From contig JADHVH010000012.1 in assembly GCA_016784085.1 (NCBI GenBank), positions 1 to 12,884 of the forward strand: 12,884 nt of DNA. The letters run 5' to 3'. The position numbers were made by a program, and so were the translations under genes. Under the pieces are notes generated by a model that was given only the letters and a program-made list of their open reading frames with translations, searched no databases and was not told the DNA's origin. Each line of letters begins with the position of its first letter. Position 1 is the stretch's first letter. Shown one piece after another: positions 12,534 through 12,884 of the stretch. The stretch is from Candidatus Pacearchaeota archaeon. Lineage in GTDB: Archaea; Nanobdellota; Nanobdellia; Pacearchaeales; GW2011-AR1.

Positions 12534-12884
12534 TCAAGTGACCCCTCTTTCAACAACTTCATAAAGCTCTTTAAGATATCTTTTAAAGCATATTTCTGGA
12601 TGCAATATCCTATTTACCTGCCAGTTAGCCATCAATGCGAGAGAGACGAGAAAGTAAAAGTATCTCACAATTAATTCGTTGCTCTTGCTCTTAATCCTAG
12701 CTTCATCATGAACTCTGAAGTCTGTTTCAATCTGCCATCTCTTCTTGTATTTCTTTATTAGATCCAAACTCTGCCTGAGATTCGTAGCAAAACACCAGTA
12801 GCAGTCCTCTAACCCACTCTCTCTCTCTCTTTGTGTAATGGTCCTTGATTATCACAATTCTCGTATTGGTTTTCCACCGCGATT
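12534..12884 (-). pseudogene. DDE transposase (IS4-superfamily/ISH3-like), 3' part, frameshifted
   Basis: This minus-strand gene enters from the right window edge. From the edge one frame reads RIVIIKDHYTKREREWV and then loses family character. A second frame, blocked upstream by TAA (12849-12851), continues from about 12811 with EDCYWCFATNLRQSLDLIKKYKKRWQIE, then RVHDEARIKSKSNELIVRYFYFL, and ends at TGA before 12534. YKKRWQIE is the Y-x2-R-x3-E motif with the last catalytic acid of IS4-type DDE transposases. The frame change falls at or near a (GA)7 coding tract. Neither frame alone gives the full protein, so the copy is probably inactive, unless repeat-length variation restores it. The earlier DDE residues and left terminal repeat lie outside the window, so the IS name cannot be given. 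Confidence 0.75.
12817..12830. repeat. (CT)7 / (GA)7 dinucleotide tract in the transposase
   Basis: Seven uninterrupted CT units (GA/AG on the coding strand) sit where the two transposase frames meet. Adding one unit or removing two would join the frames. It is the longest dinucleotide repeat I saw in the window. Confidence 0.8.

Noticed and set aside
12805..12851. Programmed translational frameshifting of the transposase
   Set aside because: No A-rich or other classical slippery heptamer is present at the break; repeat-length change or a single-base error explains it more simply, though it is not excluded.

Overview
The window looks like chromosomal DNA of an archaeon with a compact, very AT-rich genome. 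Evidence for Archaea is a prefoldin alpha subunit, an STT3/AglB-type oligosaccharyltransferase, an e2b2-family ribose-1,5-bisphosphate isomerase, and promoters made of an A/T-only TATA element about 24-27 nt upstream of start codons (leaderless transcripts). Tight gene packing, 1-4 nt gene junctions and small unknown proteins would fit a DPANN lineage (Woesearchaeota/Pacearchaeota-like). That placement is inference.

Layout. Positions 1-604: a plus-strand class I SAM methyltransferase with its own promoter. Positions 577-6359, minus strand, read right to left: a small acidic unknown protein, a GPT/ALG7-like sugar-1-phosphate transferase, an oligosaccharide flippase, an ALG5/DPM1-like GT2 transferase, a three-domain protein (ParB/Srx-like, NDK-like, nucleotidyltransferase), Alg14 and Alg13. 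Positions 6412-9425: a second small acidic protein and the 908-residue oligosaccharyltransferase. Positions 9477-10506: a SpoIIM-like membrane protein followed by a 50-residue rubredoxin-like zinc-ribbon protein. Positions 10609-11905, plus strand: an unrecognised soluble protein and ribose-1,5-bisphosphate isomerase. Positions 11906-12322, minus strand: prefoldin alpha. Positions 12361-12884: the 3' part of a DDE transposase whose reading frame is broken at a (CT)7 tract, with a strong hairpin downstream.

The left 9.4 kb reads as a near-complete protein N-glycosylation locus resembling the first ER steps of eukaryotes. The GPT homologue would load a sugar-1-phosphate (probably GlcNAc-1-P) on dolichyl phosphate, Alg13/Alg14 would add the second sugar, the GT2 enzyme would make a polyprenyl-phosphate sugar or extend the glycan, the flippase would turn the lipid-linked glycan outward, and STT3 would transfer it to Asn. 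The three-domain protein is the least understood member. It keeps the DGSHR motif of ParB/SerK-like folds, a histidine aligned with the NDK catalytic histidine, and a DxD nucleotidyltransferase site, suggesting a phosphotransfer/activation step for an unusual glycan substituent.

The right end is ordinary core metabolism and chaperone content next to a decaying insertion sequence. No tRNA, rRNA or CRISPR array was seen.
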